NCBI RefSeq assembly: GCF_043641665.1
Contig: NC_092198.1
Location: forward strand, 15,343,001-15,407,000
From: Enoplosus armatus
Taxonomy: Eukaryota > Chordata > Actinopteri > Centrarchiformes > Enoplosidae
Direction of reading: 5' to 3'
DNA: 64,000 bases
Shown: piece after piece, positions 1-11,500 of the stretch
How positions within the stretch are numbered: the first letter of the stretch is position 1
How the letters are laid out: every line of letters starts with the position of its first letter
Made by a program: the position numbers and the translations under genes
The notes under the pieces: model-generated
Seen by the model: only the letters and a program-made list of their open reading frames with translations
Databases searched by the model: none
Told to the model about the DNA's origin: nothing

Positions 1-148
1 GTTGAAACTTGAGGATAAACTGAACAGGCACTTAAGCTGTGATTTGTTACCAAGTGAGTATCTTAATGTTTTGAATGGTTGTTAATAGACTTGACATGAG
101 CAGAAATTCCAGCACCTGCAGTTTTTCAGTTTTAGGCCTTAATTTGAT

Positions 149-171
149 AGAGAGAGAGAGAGAGAGAGAGA
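149..171. repeat. (GA)n microsatellite
   Basis: About eleven uninterrupted GA dinucleotides lie in the nrbp1 intron that opens the window. The rest of 1-685 is intron with no other feature I can support. Confidence 0.95.
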
Positions 172-685
172 ATGCAGTTTGTAAGCACCATTTGGAGGTT
201 TAATTGGTTTTGTTGTAGTGTTTCGCACTTAGTATATGTGGCCATATGGCCTAAGAACACGATGGATAATAACTCATAAAGCATTTGCAAAGTCCTTTAA
301 AAATGTTTTCCAACATCAGTCTTCCTCTGCTACTTTTTTCGGTGAATTGCTACTTTTATGGCACATTAGCATCACCAACTGTTACTTACCTCCTGCTGTG
401 TGTTGAAATGTCACATCAGCCCTTTCGCGTGCGATTGCATTTGTGTATGTGCTGGTAGAACATGCAGTGCTACAAAATGGGAAGCTGTTTATGAAGACTT
501 TGCTTGACAGCACTACTAAAGGTCAAAACTCCCCAGTGCACCTTTAATCACTTAAGTAACAAACTGAAATACTTTAAAGGCACATTATTTGATAGTTGCT
601 GTCCAAAAAAGGAAAAATAAGTATCTTGTCACCTCATAAGCATGCCACCATGTAGGTTTTCTGACTGCCTTGTATTTCTGTTCAG

Positions 686-967
686 ATGAGAACGTGCAGG
701 AGCTGGCTGTGGAGCTTGTTCAGCTGGGATTCATCAGTGAGGTAAGTGGAGTTCATCGTCATGACCCCACTAACACTCATGCTATTAGCAGTCTAACCAC
801 AACATGCTAGTTTGAGAGTAAAACAGCCCCAAAGATGATATTTTTTAACCCTGCTGTCTCTCTCTCTGCAGGGCGATCAGCCGCGGCTTGCCTCCGTTCT
901 CGAAGAGGCCTTCTCAAAGTTCTACAGCCGGAACGGTTCTCTCAATCCGGTGACTGTCTCCTCGTAG
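686..967 (+). CDS. nrbp1: Nuclear receptor-binding protein 1, last two coding exons (partial)
   Basis: NRBP1 is a pseudokinase adaptor; the 5' part of the gene lies left of the window. Exon 686-741 follows an acceptor ending TTCAG and is followed by GTAAGTGG. It enters with two bases of a split codon, then encodes ENVQELAVELVQLGFISE. Exon 872-967 follows a pyrimidine-rich acceptor, begins GDQPRLASVLEEAF and ends SLNPVTVSS, then TAG at 965-967. The FISE...DQ.RL.S.LEE..SKF...N...VTVSS pattern is the C-terminus I know from vertebrate NRBP1. The junction is phase 0 and in frame. NRBP2 is less likely given the VTVSS ending. Confidence 0.88.
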
Positions 968-2620
968 CGGAGGACTCACTAGGCCTTCTTCCAGCCCTCC
1001 TCGTCCTCTACAACAGGACTAGCTTTTTGCTCCACCTCTGAGTTGCAGGAAAGCTTTGCGAGGACAGAGGAGGAAGCCTTGGTCTGGTTGCGGATCCCGC
1101 AGCCTGTCCTTGTATCTTCTGGTGGGAAAAGCTGCCACTAAGTGGTTGTTGCTTTCTATCTTTTTTTTTTCCTCCCACCCAATACAGCCATCTGCTTCTC
1201 TTTTTAAAAGAGGAAATCGTAGTTGCAACTTAAAGGAAAATACAAATGTTTTCACTGTTTGGCTTATTTCTTTCAGTTCTTAATTAGTGAAGAAACGTTA
1301 GAGGTAAGCCAAATGAAAAACTGGAAGACAGCAGTATTTTCGTTAAGTCAGTATTAAAACTGTATTTTAAACATTTTTACTTAAAACTGTTAAATAGTTC
1401 TCTGTATGAAAAAAAACCCTTTGTCCCGGCATACTGATGTGTATGTATTATGGTGTTGTGAGGTTAAGTCTGGTTCTCTGGTCCTTTTAAACTTTCTCTT
1501 GAGCAGCGAGTGAGGCATCTTCCTACCTTGTATCATTTTTCCGAAGATTCTCGGATGCATCAAGCTAGTAATGCAACAGATGCAAAGTCACTTTTACTTT
1601 AAAAAATTCTGTAATTATACAATATCGTCATGAAACATGCAGCTGCAACACAATCCGAAGAGCTACAGCTAAAAAATATGAAAAATCAAACTATTTATTT
1701 GTGTATCTTTTTTCTTGAGTGTACTGTGATTCCCTTCCAGCACTAAGGCCGGTGGTTGTTTGAATGTATGCTTTTAGTTGCTCTCCCTCTTTAAGTCATG
1801 CTGTTATTTTCTATGAAAAGGGGGTGTCGTCACTTGACTGTGGTCCAACTACTACTGTCGCTTCTGTTTTAGCCCATTGCAGCACTTATCAATTAGGGCT
1901 AGGTTTATAAAAAGTTGTCTTTAGGTGGCATTTTACACAGGAGAGGTTGGTTAGATCCGTGTGAAGATGCTTTTCGCGTTTCAGCACACGATCTGACGGA
2001 TGTTCGTCAACAGGTTCGGTGAATGCATGTATGCTTTTCTATGTCTAAATGGAAACTGATGCATGCAACAAGTGTGCTTCTGGAGTTGGTTCACTTTAAT
2101 GATGATGGTAAGCTATCATGCAGAGTTGACGTTTTGTCAGCTCGAGCCTGTCAACATTTAGATTTCGTAGCTCTGAATCATTCGTTGTCTTCACGGCTGA
2201 GATATTCTGCGTGACACCAGAGCTACAACTTTGCCCTCACCTCGTAGATATTCAGTTATTGGCTCAGTCCACCCTTATATGTTAACTGTTTGGGGATCTC
2301 TCTGCTAGTTTGCACTGCTGTACACTTTTATATCCTGTTTGAAATGTCCTGTGGCCTCTAGCTCCTTCACACCAACAGGAGGAACTTCGATAAATTGGAA
2401 ATGGCGTCGTTAAAAAAATGTAGTCCGTGATCCAGTCTGGTCTGCTCTATGCTGTGATTACCTTCTGACAGGGTCTGTAGATACTGCAAGATACAAGTGT
2501 GGGACTGCCTGGCATGCTTGTAACCATCTTGTACACTGTATGCTGGACACTGTGCTGTTTCTGCAATGCATTTACCCCCTTTTTTTCACTTCCTGAAATA
2601 AAAATTTACACTATCAGCAC
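968..2620 (+). other. nrbp1: nrbp1 3' UTR with polyadenylation signal
   Basis: No other gene is seen between the nrbp1 stop and an AATAAA at 2597-2602, which is the first convincing signal in a suitable context. The length, about 1.65 kb, is inferred. Short open frames inside it look random. Confidence 0.6.
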
Positions 2621-4339
2621 TTCAGGACTTTGTTTGGTTTCGTCTTGTGTTTATCAGAAGTTCATGACTACTGTCAGAGGATTTCCATCAATACACAAAG
2701 CCATACAATAAGCTCTACACCGACATGTCAACTTTATGATCAAGGAAGGTATATTTGCTCTCCAGTATGTACTTACAGTGGGTCCATCCTGGAACAAGAC
2801 CCTCTAAGGTGTCATAAGGTAAATATGATGGATTGTAAAATGATCGTATTATTGAAAATGAGAAGCCATCTTTCTTAAGGGGTTCTTCGAATGCATGGCA
2901 TCATGATTGCATACAAAGCCTGGGGCAGTGTATGGTACCAAGACATTAGAGCTATTGCTGAGGTTTTATGAGAGGTGTAGTGGGTAAATACAATGACAGA
3001 GGGAGAAGGAGAGAGACCGGAGGGAAATTATTCACCTCTTTGGGACTAAAATAATGCCAGAAAGATTGGGAGTAAGTGCAGGAAGTGACATTTTAAAGCC
3101 ATTATACAAAAACTGAAAGTTTTAGAATGTGTTTCCTCTTGCAGAAAAAGTACATTTTGGTGTAGTTTTATCTCCAAGGTTCAAAAATGAAGTTATAACT
3201 TACGTTCCAAGTCAAATAATGTGCACACAGACAAACACAAATGAGACAAAATTGTTTCAATTGTTTAAATTATTTATACAAAAAAAACCCATCCTGGTGT
3301 ATCAGGAGCGTGATCTCTACCCTCAGAGCGTCACTGCTTGAATTCATTATTTGTTCAAAATTTTAAGAAACTGTAGCCCTTGTACAAGTATATTCATGTA
3401 CATACTGAAAAGTCACAATGTGTGCTCAAATAACAAGTTGAATAAAACACATTTCATGCTGACAAACACATTGCCGTACAAAATTACAGCAGTATAATAA
3501 AAGTACAGTGAGACTAAAAAATATTTTTTGATATAAAACACCCTAGAAACACGCTCTAAATAAAAAGCTACCAAAATGGCGACATCCAGTTCATGAGTGT
3601 TTTTCAGCTGCGAGGGTATTTTCAATTCTGTACATTGAGTAAAAAAAAGAAAAGAAACAAACAAAAAAAAAAACTACAAAAACAGTACATAGCACTTCAA
3701 TTCAAACACTTTACTCTTTCACATTAAATTTGTGTTTTACTTCCCAGTTTGAAAGTAATGTATATAGGCACAGTAATTAAATTCATGAACCATGTTTGGT
3801 CAACACCATTCCTTGTTATGAACAACTCCACTTTAACTCACAGACAAAATCTAATTCTGGCCGATGGAACAAAGTGGCAACCATTCAGAAGCTTTCTCCC
3901 ACTTTCTCTCTGCCATTGTGGAGCCGAGAGCTGCCAAACATCAAGATGTGGTTGTAAGCTGTCAGTTGAAACAATAGAGAGAGCTCCTTTTACTGCATCT
4001 CCTCGACTTTATCAGGTCACTCCGACAATTAAATAGCACTGCAAATTGTTCTCAACAAACTCCCAGATTGCAGCCGGAAAGCTTCATTCAAAAACGACGC
4101 GTTAGATCGAAATGTCCGCAACTCTGAAGGGTCTCACTCCAAAAGCGTTGATTTGATGAACCCGGGACTTTCATCTGAATTTCAGCACAACTCCAATAAT
4201 CTTAATCCACTATTTACAGGCACAGACGACAGCATCTTGTTGCATCCTTTAAAAAAATTTAATATGCTGATGTTGTCAGTTAATAACTATATTTATGCTT
4301 TGACTTAATTCTATATAGAACATTGTTTGGACCTAATAT
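2621..4339. other. Gap between convergent nrbp1 and macoilin genes
   Basis: AT-rich sequence with short random open frames only. No splice-linked coding signal or recognised repeat was seen. Part could belong to a longer 3' UTR of either neighbour. Confidence 0.5.
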
Positions 4340-5500
4340 TTGTATCTTATCAAATAAAGGTTTATTTTACTTTTAGAATTCAAAGGAAGTCATTACATAA
4401 CTAACTAAACTTAGAGATACTTCCATTTTATCATTTATCATCTCTCTGTATTGAGATAATGGTTCACAGTTCTCATGTCTTAATGAACACGTTTAACCAA
4501 AATCTGTCGCGGCATGAAATCTTAAATCTTAATATTTTAATGAGCTTTTTTCACAGAAGATATTTTGACAAGTCCTGGTCCTGGCGTTGAGCGTGCTGAC
4601 TCTCTGTCACGGCTTATAACAGAGCAATTGTTTGCTATAAGTAATTAGCTCCTGCAAAGTCAAAATGGCTGCTGTGAAAAAGGCTTATTAGATCCTTTTG
4701 TTCTGATATATACTAAATATTATTTGACTCAAAGGGATAAACAAGATTTATAAGTTTGAATGCTTTAGTCAATATCGTTGCAGATCAAGATCATTCTGTA
4801 ATAATTCAAACAAAGTTATTATAGTCTCTACAATTTCACAACTTTGTAAGTATAATACTTTTGATAAAGACATAAATAATATAGAGTTGGTAGTTTTACT
4901 TTCATGCCAGGAAATACAGAGTTGTACAGAGTTAAAGCTACAGAAGGTAACTTGTTAGAGTTTTTCTACTTCAAGCAAATTCATGTTTACTGATCTGAGA
5001 TCACATCTGACCGTAGACGAGAGAGGCGGAACGATTGGGTTCAGCTTTCCTTGAACACTTATTTCATTGTTTTGTCACTTTTGTCTCTTGTGTAGAAATG
5101 TCTGAACCACCACCAGATTTTCATTTGGACAAATCTACAGGGTCTGAATTTGAAGAAATCTTGTGCTTTATGGTTTACGCTGTTAGGATGAGCGTATCTT
5201 TACATAAATATTGTACCTACAGCAGCTCTGCATATCAGATATCTTACTTTGGGGTGAAACTCTTCAACCATTGATGTGGAGGAAACAGGAAATATATGTA
5301 ATAATGTCCAGTTAGCACCATCAGTGCAGCAAAAGGCATTCGACTAGTGGAGGCTCATTCTGGTTCCACTCATGGCTGGAAGTAGATGACTTCATGGTGT
5401 CATTTAGCTCTGTAATAAAAATCCATTAGCCCCCTCATGTTTTATGATGGAGGGGTCTGCCAAAGGAGGTCTGAGGATCTGAAAAAGGCGATGCCATCCT
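4340..5500 (-). other. maco1: Macoilin 3' UTR (probable)
   Basis: Downstream of the macoilin stop on the minus strand, the first reasonable polyadenylation signal is the AATAAA read from TTTATT at 4361-4366. This gives a UTR of about 1.1 kb. The end is inferred. Confidence 0.4.
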
Positions 5501-8500
5501 TTATTTCTTCAGACACTGGTACATCAGTGCTCGTGGATTCAGCATGTAGCGCTCAGAGTTGAGTAACTTGGTGAGATACTGCGGCACCGGAGGCCGAGGA
5601 GCCATGTAGGACACGCCGGGACTGACGGCCATCACCTCCGCAATCTTCTGCTTCATCTCCCGTATCTCCCGGTCCTGCCTCATCACTTTATCTGTGGGAC
5701 AGACAAAGGTAATAAACTGTATGAGGGGGTGGATACTGCAGGATGTAGCCATTCATAACATTTCGAGTAATTTAAGAACTATGACATGTGAAACGCTGGA
5801 TTCTTCTTCCCTCAAGTTGCCCAACTACGAACACTACTGTAAAGTCCACATGGCAGTTGTCTCTGCGTTCATATCCCAAGTGGAATAACAGATAAAAGCA
5901 GCGATAGAGCAGACTAAATCACAGTCAGTCAGTCAAGAATAAAAGTCAATTATTCAAAACTAGAAAGCACTCAGAGAGCACATACCTTTACCAAGACTAC
6001 ACAACATTCTCAATTTGTTATTTAATACTGTAATTGTTTAAAAATGTTTAACCTGCATCTGAATTGAAACAGAAACAATGTTGATTGGCTCGTGGCAGCC
6101 AAGGTTTTTGTAGAGTACCTCAATCCTGCCCAGCAATGATATGGCTTTTGGTCCAAAGAAGAAATGTGCAAAATTTAAAGTCAGACTGATAAGGACTGAG
6201 TTATGTTTATCATGTTAGTGTAGCGCCATCTATAGGCCAACTGCCATACAATTTTGCAGAATTTTAGTTATGCGCATGTGTCAAGTAACTTTGGCTGCTG
6301 TGTTCCAGAGTTATGGCAGTTTATGTAAAACAGACCACACTTAAAAGACTTTGGCAACCAGTTACGAACCAATACTTATACAGGATATTAAAAAACAAAT
6401 GAATACATTTGTCATCCAAATCATGCCTGGTGAAGTCTGGATTCATATTGCTGTAGGAATGGTCAAAAAACGTTAGATGAAAGATAAACATGGTCGCACT
6501 ATTAGATCCAGACTTGTTCCTTGTTCTTTGGTTCGTGCTCTACTTTTTCCTCAAAATAACGTTCTAATCTGATGCAATTTTTTTGCGATATCCTGTGAAC
6601 AGACACATGAACAAACAAACAGGGCTAAAAACACTCAGTAACCCTTTTAGTGGACGCATTCCGTCCCTCACAGAGAAAACACAAGAATTGAAATAAAAGT
6701 TGCCGAGGAAAACAAAACAAATGTAAAGAGGAAGAGAGGGGAACCTTGAGCGATTTCCAGCTGTCTGCGGGCGTCTCCCAGAGCCGAGAACAGGTCCAGT
6801 TTGATGCGAGTCTCAGCGCTCAGGTTGTACTCCAGATGTTGAGCTTTCTCCTGCATGGCTGACAGAGTGGACAGCAGCATGTCTGTCTCTTTCTCCACAC
6901 AGCGGTACTTTCCCAAAGCCTGAGTCCAAAAAACACATTCAACATTAAGAACCTGTGTAAAACATCATCAATCAGTCTTGTGCAATGACCACCTGAGAGA
7001 GTCAGTGCTTTGGTTTCCTAAGTGTTTTTTTTTTTACCTTTTTTAATATTTAAGGAATAATTCTTTTTGCCTCCATGGACGTGTGTTCAGGTTCATTCAC
7101 TTAGGGAACCAATGCACCGCAGAAAAAAAAACTTTCCACACACTGATGATGAACTGGCCAGCCATTCAAAAAACATGAAAGCTTCACATTATCACAGAGA
7201 TGCTCCGAGGGATGATTCTTTCTGTGTTAACATTGACTTTTAACAGTTTCTCACATTGTGAGGGAGGCGACCTCTCCTCTTTTATTAAAGCAGTGCAATG
7301 TTTTTCTGAAAGACCTGGCTTCTGTTTTACAGCATGCTTCATGAAGAGTATGTCACTAAAATGAAATCAAAGATCACACAGTACAACAATGTACACACCT
7401 GATGTCAAAACAACACAAACAACCAAATGTTACTGCATACTGATAAGATGACAAAGTGCAATATGTTGACTGCAGGCCAAAAGAAAATAAAATACTAAAT
7501 ATCCTCAATGAAAATCATTCCGTTTTCTAATATTTCTTTTCTTTTTTTTTTTTTACAAACATAAAGAATTATAGACATAATCTGAAACAACAAGTGAAAC
7601 AGCAAAAAGACTACAAGACCAAACTGAGGACGACCAAGTACTGGACCACTTGAGACTCACAGACACTTAAAACTCACAAGTTCATTCCCAAATAGTGTAA
7701 AAAGATACCTCAACATCCCTCTCTAGATCTACCACACGACTCTCTTTCACTTGATACTCCAGCTGTAGTTGTTTGTACTCTGTCTCTAGATCTTTAACTC
7801 TTTTCCTTAACATTTGGGTTTCACAGTGTTCCTGCCTGGTGTAGGAGATGGAGAAAATAACAGTTTTGAGCAGTGAGAGAGAGGTTTCATTGGAAATGAT
7901 GACCAGTTTACACAGAAAGAAACATGACAGTCAATTTGCATTTTTTTAATTTTTACATCGGTCTTGTTTCTTTTATATTCCACCGCATTTAATAAAGATG
8001 GTTAATGCTAGGAGATATATCAGCAATCTGTAAAAATGTCATGTGTGCTTTATAGGAATAGTTCGACATTGTGGGGAAATACACTTACTCACTTTCTTGC
8101 CAAGACTTAGATGAGACGTTTGATACCACTGTCATGTCTGTACTTTCAATATAAGGCTACAGATTGTTAGCTTAGCATAAAGCATAAAGCTAGTCTGGCC
8201 AAAGGGAACCATATCTGCCTACTAGCACTATACGGCTCACTAATTAATTTAACAATTATATCTCATTTGTTTTAAGGTGTACAAAAACCAAATAACACAA
8301 ATGTGTGGTTTTACAGGGGGTTATGTCCCAGACTATTTCTTGGCCCGGCACAGTGACTTCCAAGAAATAGTCTGGTACATAATCCCCTGTAAAACCACAC
8401 AAGACATACTGTGACAATTAGTGAGCTTTAGAGATGCTTTTGGGCAGATTTTCTTATGTTTGGACAAAGACAAACTAGCAGTTTCCCCTTAAATACTGAA

Positions 8501-11500
8501 CACACAGACATGAGAGTGGTATCAATCTCCTCATATAACTCTTGATTACGCAAATGAACGTAATCGAACTATTTCCTCACATGTTTGCACTTCAGTAACC
8601 AGGAATCTTAAAGGTTTGGCAGGTGTGAGTTACCTGTTTGTTAGGCTCCTCGCTGTGCTGGCTGCTTCCTCCAGTTTCTGAGCCTGAAGCTCAGCCAGCT
8701 GTTTCTCAACAGAGAGTCTGGCCTCCGTCTCTGCTCTGGTCTTCTTCTCCAGCATCGCACTGCTCTGTTTGTCCCTCTGCTTGGTTTTAGTCAGACAGAG
8801 AATCCTGAAGGAAAACGCATTAAACTCACTTTAACCCTTTTTTCAGCACAGTTTTTTTCAGTTTTAAATGTGCTCAGAGTAATAATTTGTTTTTAGTCCC
8901 ATATTGTGAAGGAACATTTTTACTATTGTGCAAACAAGAGAAACACAACACATACTTTGCTGTGTACTAATTACACAGGAAATTAATTAACAGGAAAGCC
9001 TAGTATTCCTGTTTGTGCTGAGTTCATGTTCTGCATTAATCGACTGAATCTGAGCTAAATCATTGAAGAAAATGTCTCCAAATGTCTTTAACAGATGTAA
9101 ACTGCATATTAGTTACAGCTGAAACGATTAATTGATTAAACAATTCTATTGACATAGAATTAATCATCAACAATTTTAATAATGGATTAGTCATCTATGT
9201 AATGTCAAACATTCACACATTACAGCTTCTAAAATGTGACTTTGTTAATGTAAAGTAATTCTCAGAATGCGTTGAATGTGTTTGGGTTTTGGCAGTAATT
9301 TGAAAATCTCACCTTGGAATTTGGGTAAATGGCATGAACATTTTACTGACGATTGATATATTCATGAAAAAGGAAATAATCTGCAGAATAATCAATAATG
9401 AAAATAATGACTTGTTGCCATAATATTAGTCAAATGCAAATAAATTAATCCAAGTATCTATCAAAAGTAATAAATGAACAATGCTGTAAATCCACAATCA
9501 AAGAAAGCAAATGGATCACATTGGTTCAAGGGGTCAGATTGCGTTTCTTTATATAAATGTATAAATTAAGATGCAAGTAGTTATCATTCATTTATGGAGG
9601 AGAATTAAGGATGAGAGGTGTGAGCCACAATCCCTCAATATGAAATATGGTAAATATTATAATTGTGGTCCAGCTTAAAAAGAGATCCATCAACCCTTTT
9701 GAGGATTAAAACATCTCCCCAAAACTGTTTGCTTTCACAGACAACTATAGTTCTAGCAGCATTTCTGCACGCATTAATCTCTGTCTTGCTTTTTTATTTA
9801 TAGACTGATGTAATGTGTGAAACGGCCCACAGAAGGAGCCAAAGACGAGCTTTCAGCAGTGGATCTGGTGGATGACTCACTTGCTCTGCAGCAGCATGTT
9901 GGACTGTCTGAGCAGGGAAACCTCTGGTCTCAGGCTCCTCTCACTGTTGGTCAAGTTGCAGATGTGACTTCGCAGCTCCTGCTCGCTCTGCCTGCTCGCC
10001 TGCACCTCACCCTTCAGCCTCCTCAGCTCCTGCTCCAGTCTGTAAGATAATAAAGATAATAAAGAGAGTTACAGGGAAAGAAAGAGATCTTTAAGCTCTG
10101 ATTTTACCTTCAAATGCACTAATTTCAAACTGTATTGAAGTGAAGTTAATAGTGGCATACTTGGTCATCTGTTCAGCGTGGTGATTCTGAGCTGCTGTGG
10201 CACTCTTGTCCATTACGTCCCGGTTTGGGCTGACTGTTTTTGAGCTGGATCTCTGTTTCTTCTCAGTCCTCCCTGCAGGTGGCGAAGGAGTGTTTGTGCT
10301 GCCTCTGCAGGCTTTTGGCGAGGAGCTTTTAGCCGCCCGCGTGGCTTTGCTTCCTGGCTCATCTTGAGGTAGATTTTCCGGGGTCGTAGAGGATTCTGCT
10401 CCTCCTGCCCCACAGTGGAGCAGATCCCTGGACTCACCAGGTTTGGATGGTGACGGCCGCCGGTTTGATTCAGCTGACCTCACCTCCTGTGTTCCCTTCT
10501 CCGCTGCTCTCTCCTCGCTGCGGATCTGGAGGCAGTCCACAGTGTGTCCCTCATCATGGGCCACTGCAGCACCGTTCTGACACTGATACTGAGTCGATTC
10601 AGGCTTTATCTTCCATTTTGAGCCTGCAAGTACAGGCAGAAACAAAGAACTGTCAATATCGTCACTCTACTATGATCTCAGCTCTGCAGCTGGCATATGA
10701 AGGGTGCAAAGACATGTACAGGCTGCTGTCTTTGGTGTAAACAGCAGTGGAGAAAGAGGATTTCACAGTATTAAAGATGCAATAATTTTATCAATAAATT
10801 CTGGTAGGTCTTTCCCGCCATTCATTCTGAGTAAACAGTATAGTACTGAGTGGTTACTTTGAGTGATGATCGCTCAAACCAAAGAGTGCCACCTGCAGAA
10901 ACTCAAACCTCTGTCTCGGTCTCATAGCACCAGACACACTATTCGATTAACAAACAAAAATATATTAGAAACATCCTGGAAGTATGGCAGAAACAAGAGC
11001 GAAAGACTCACTGCTGCTGCCATCTGTGCCGGTCTTGGGGTAAACCTGCAGGCCTGGAGGGAGTGAGTGCTGCAGCAGGTGCATGTGGAAGTCATTCTCA
11101 CTCTGCACTGCTTTCTGTATGCGCAGCTTAAAGATGTTGGTAAAATAGCAGGTGGCATAAAACCCCAGATACACTACAGGATATCCAATGCTGAATGAGA
11201 ATACAAAGAGAAAAAGACAGTTAGAATATGTATGCCACATTATAAAGACATAAACCCATACTTGCAAACAGATTTGTATTATTAATGGTTACTCTATTCA
11301 TAGATTTATGCAGATTTTTACATCTTTCATTAGCTAGTAGCATAAAAGTGAATTCACTCCTGTCATCTATGATGCACAAACATCTAGAGGCCGATTCATA
11401 ATAGCACACAGGGGATTTTGGGTGATATGTATTAAATCTACATACCAGTGTGCAGCAAAAAGATGAGACAGGTTGGCATGAGAGGTTTTCAGGTCTTTGA

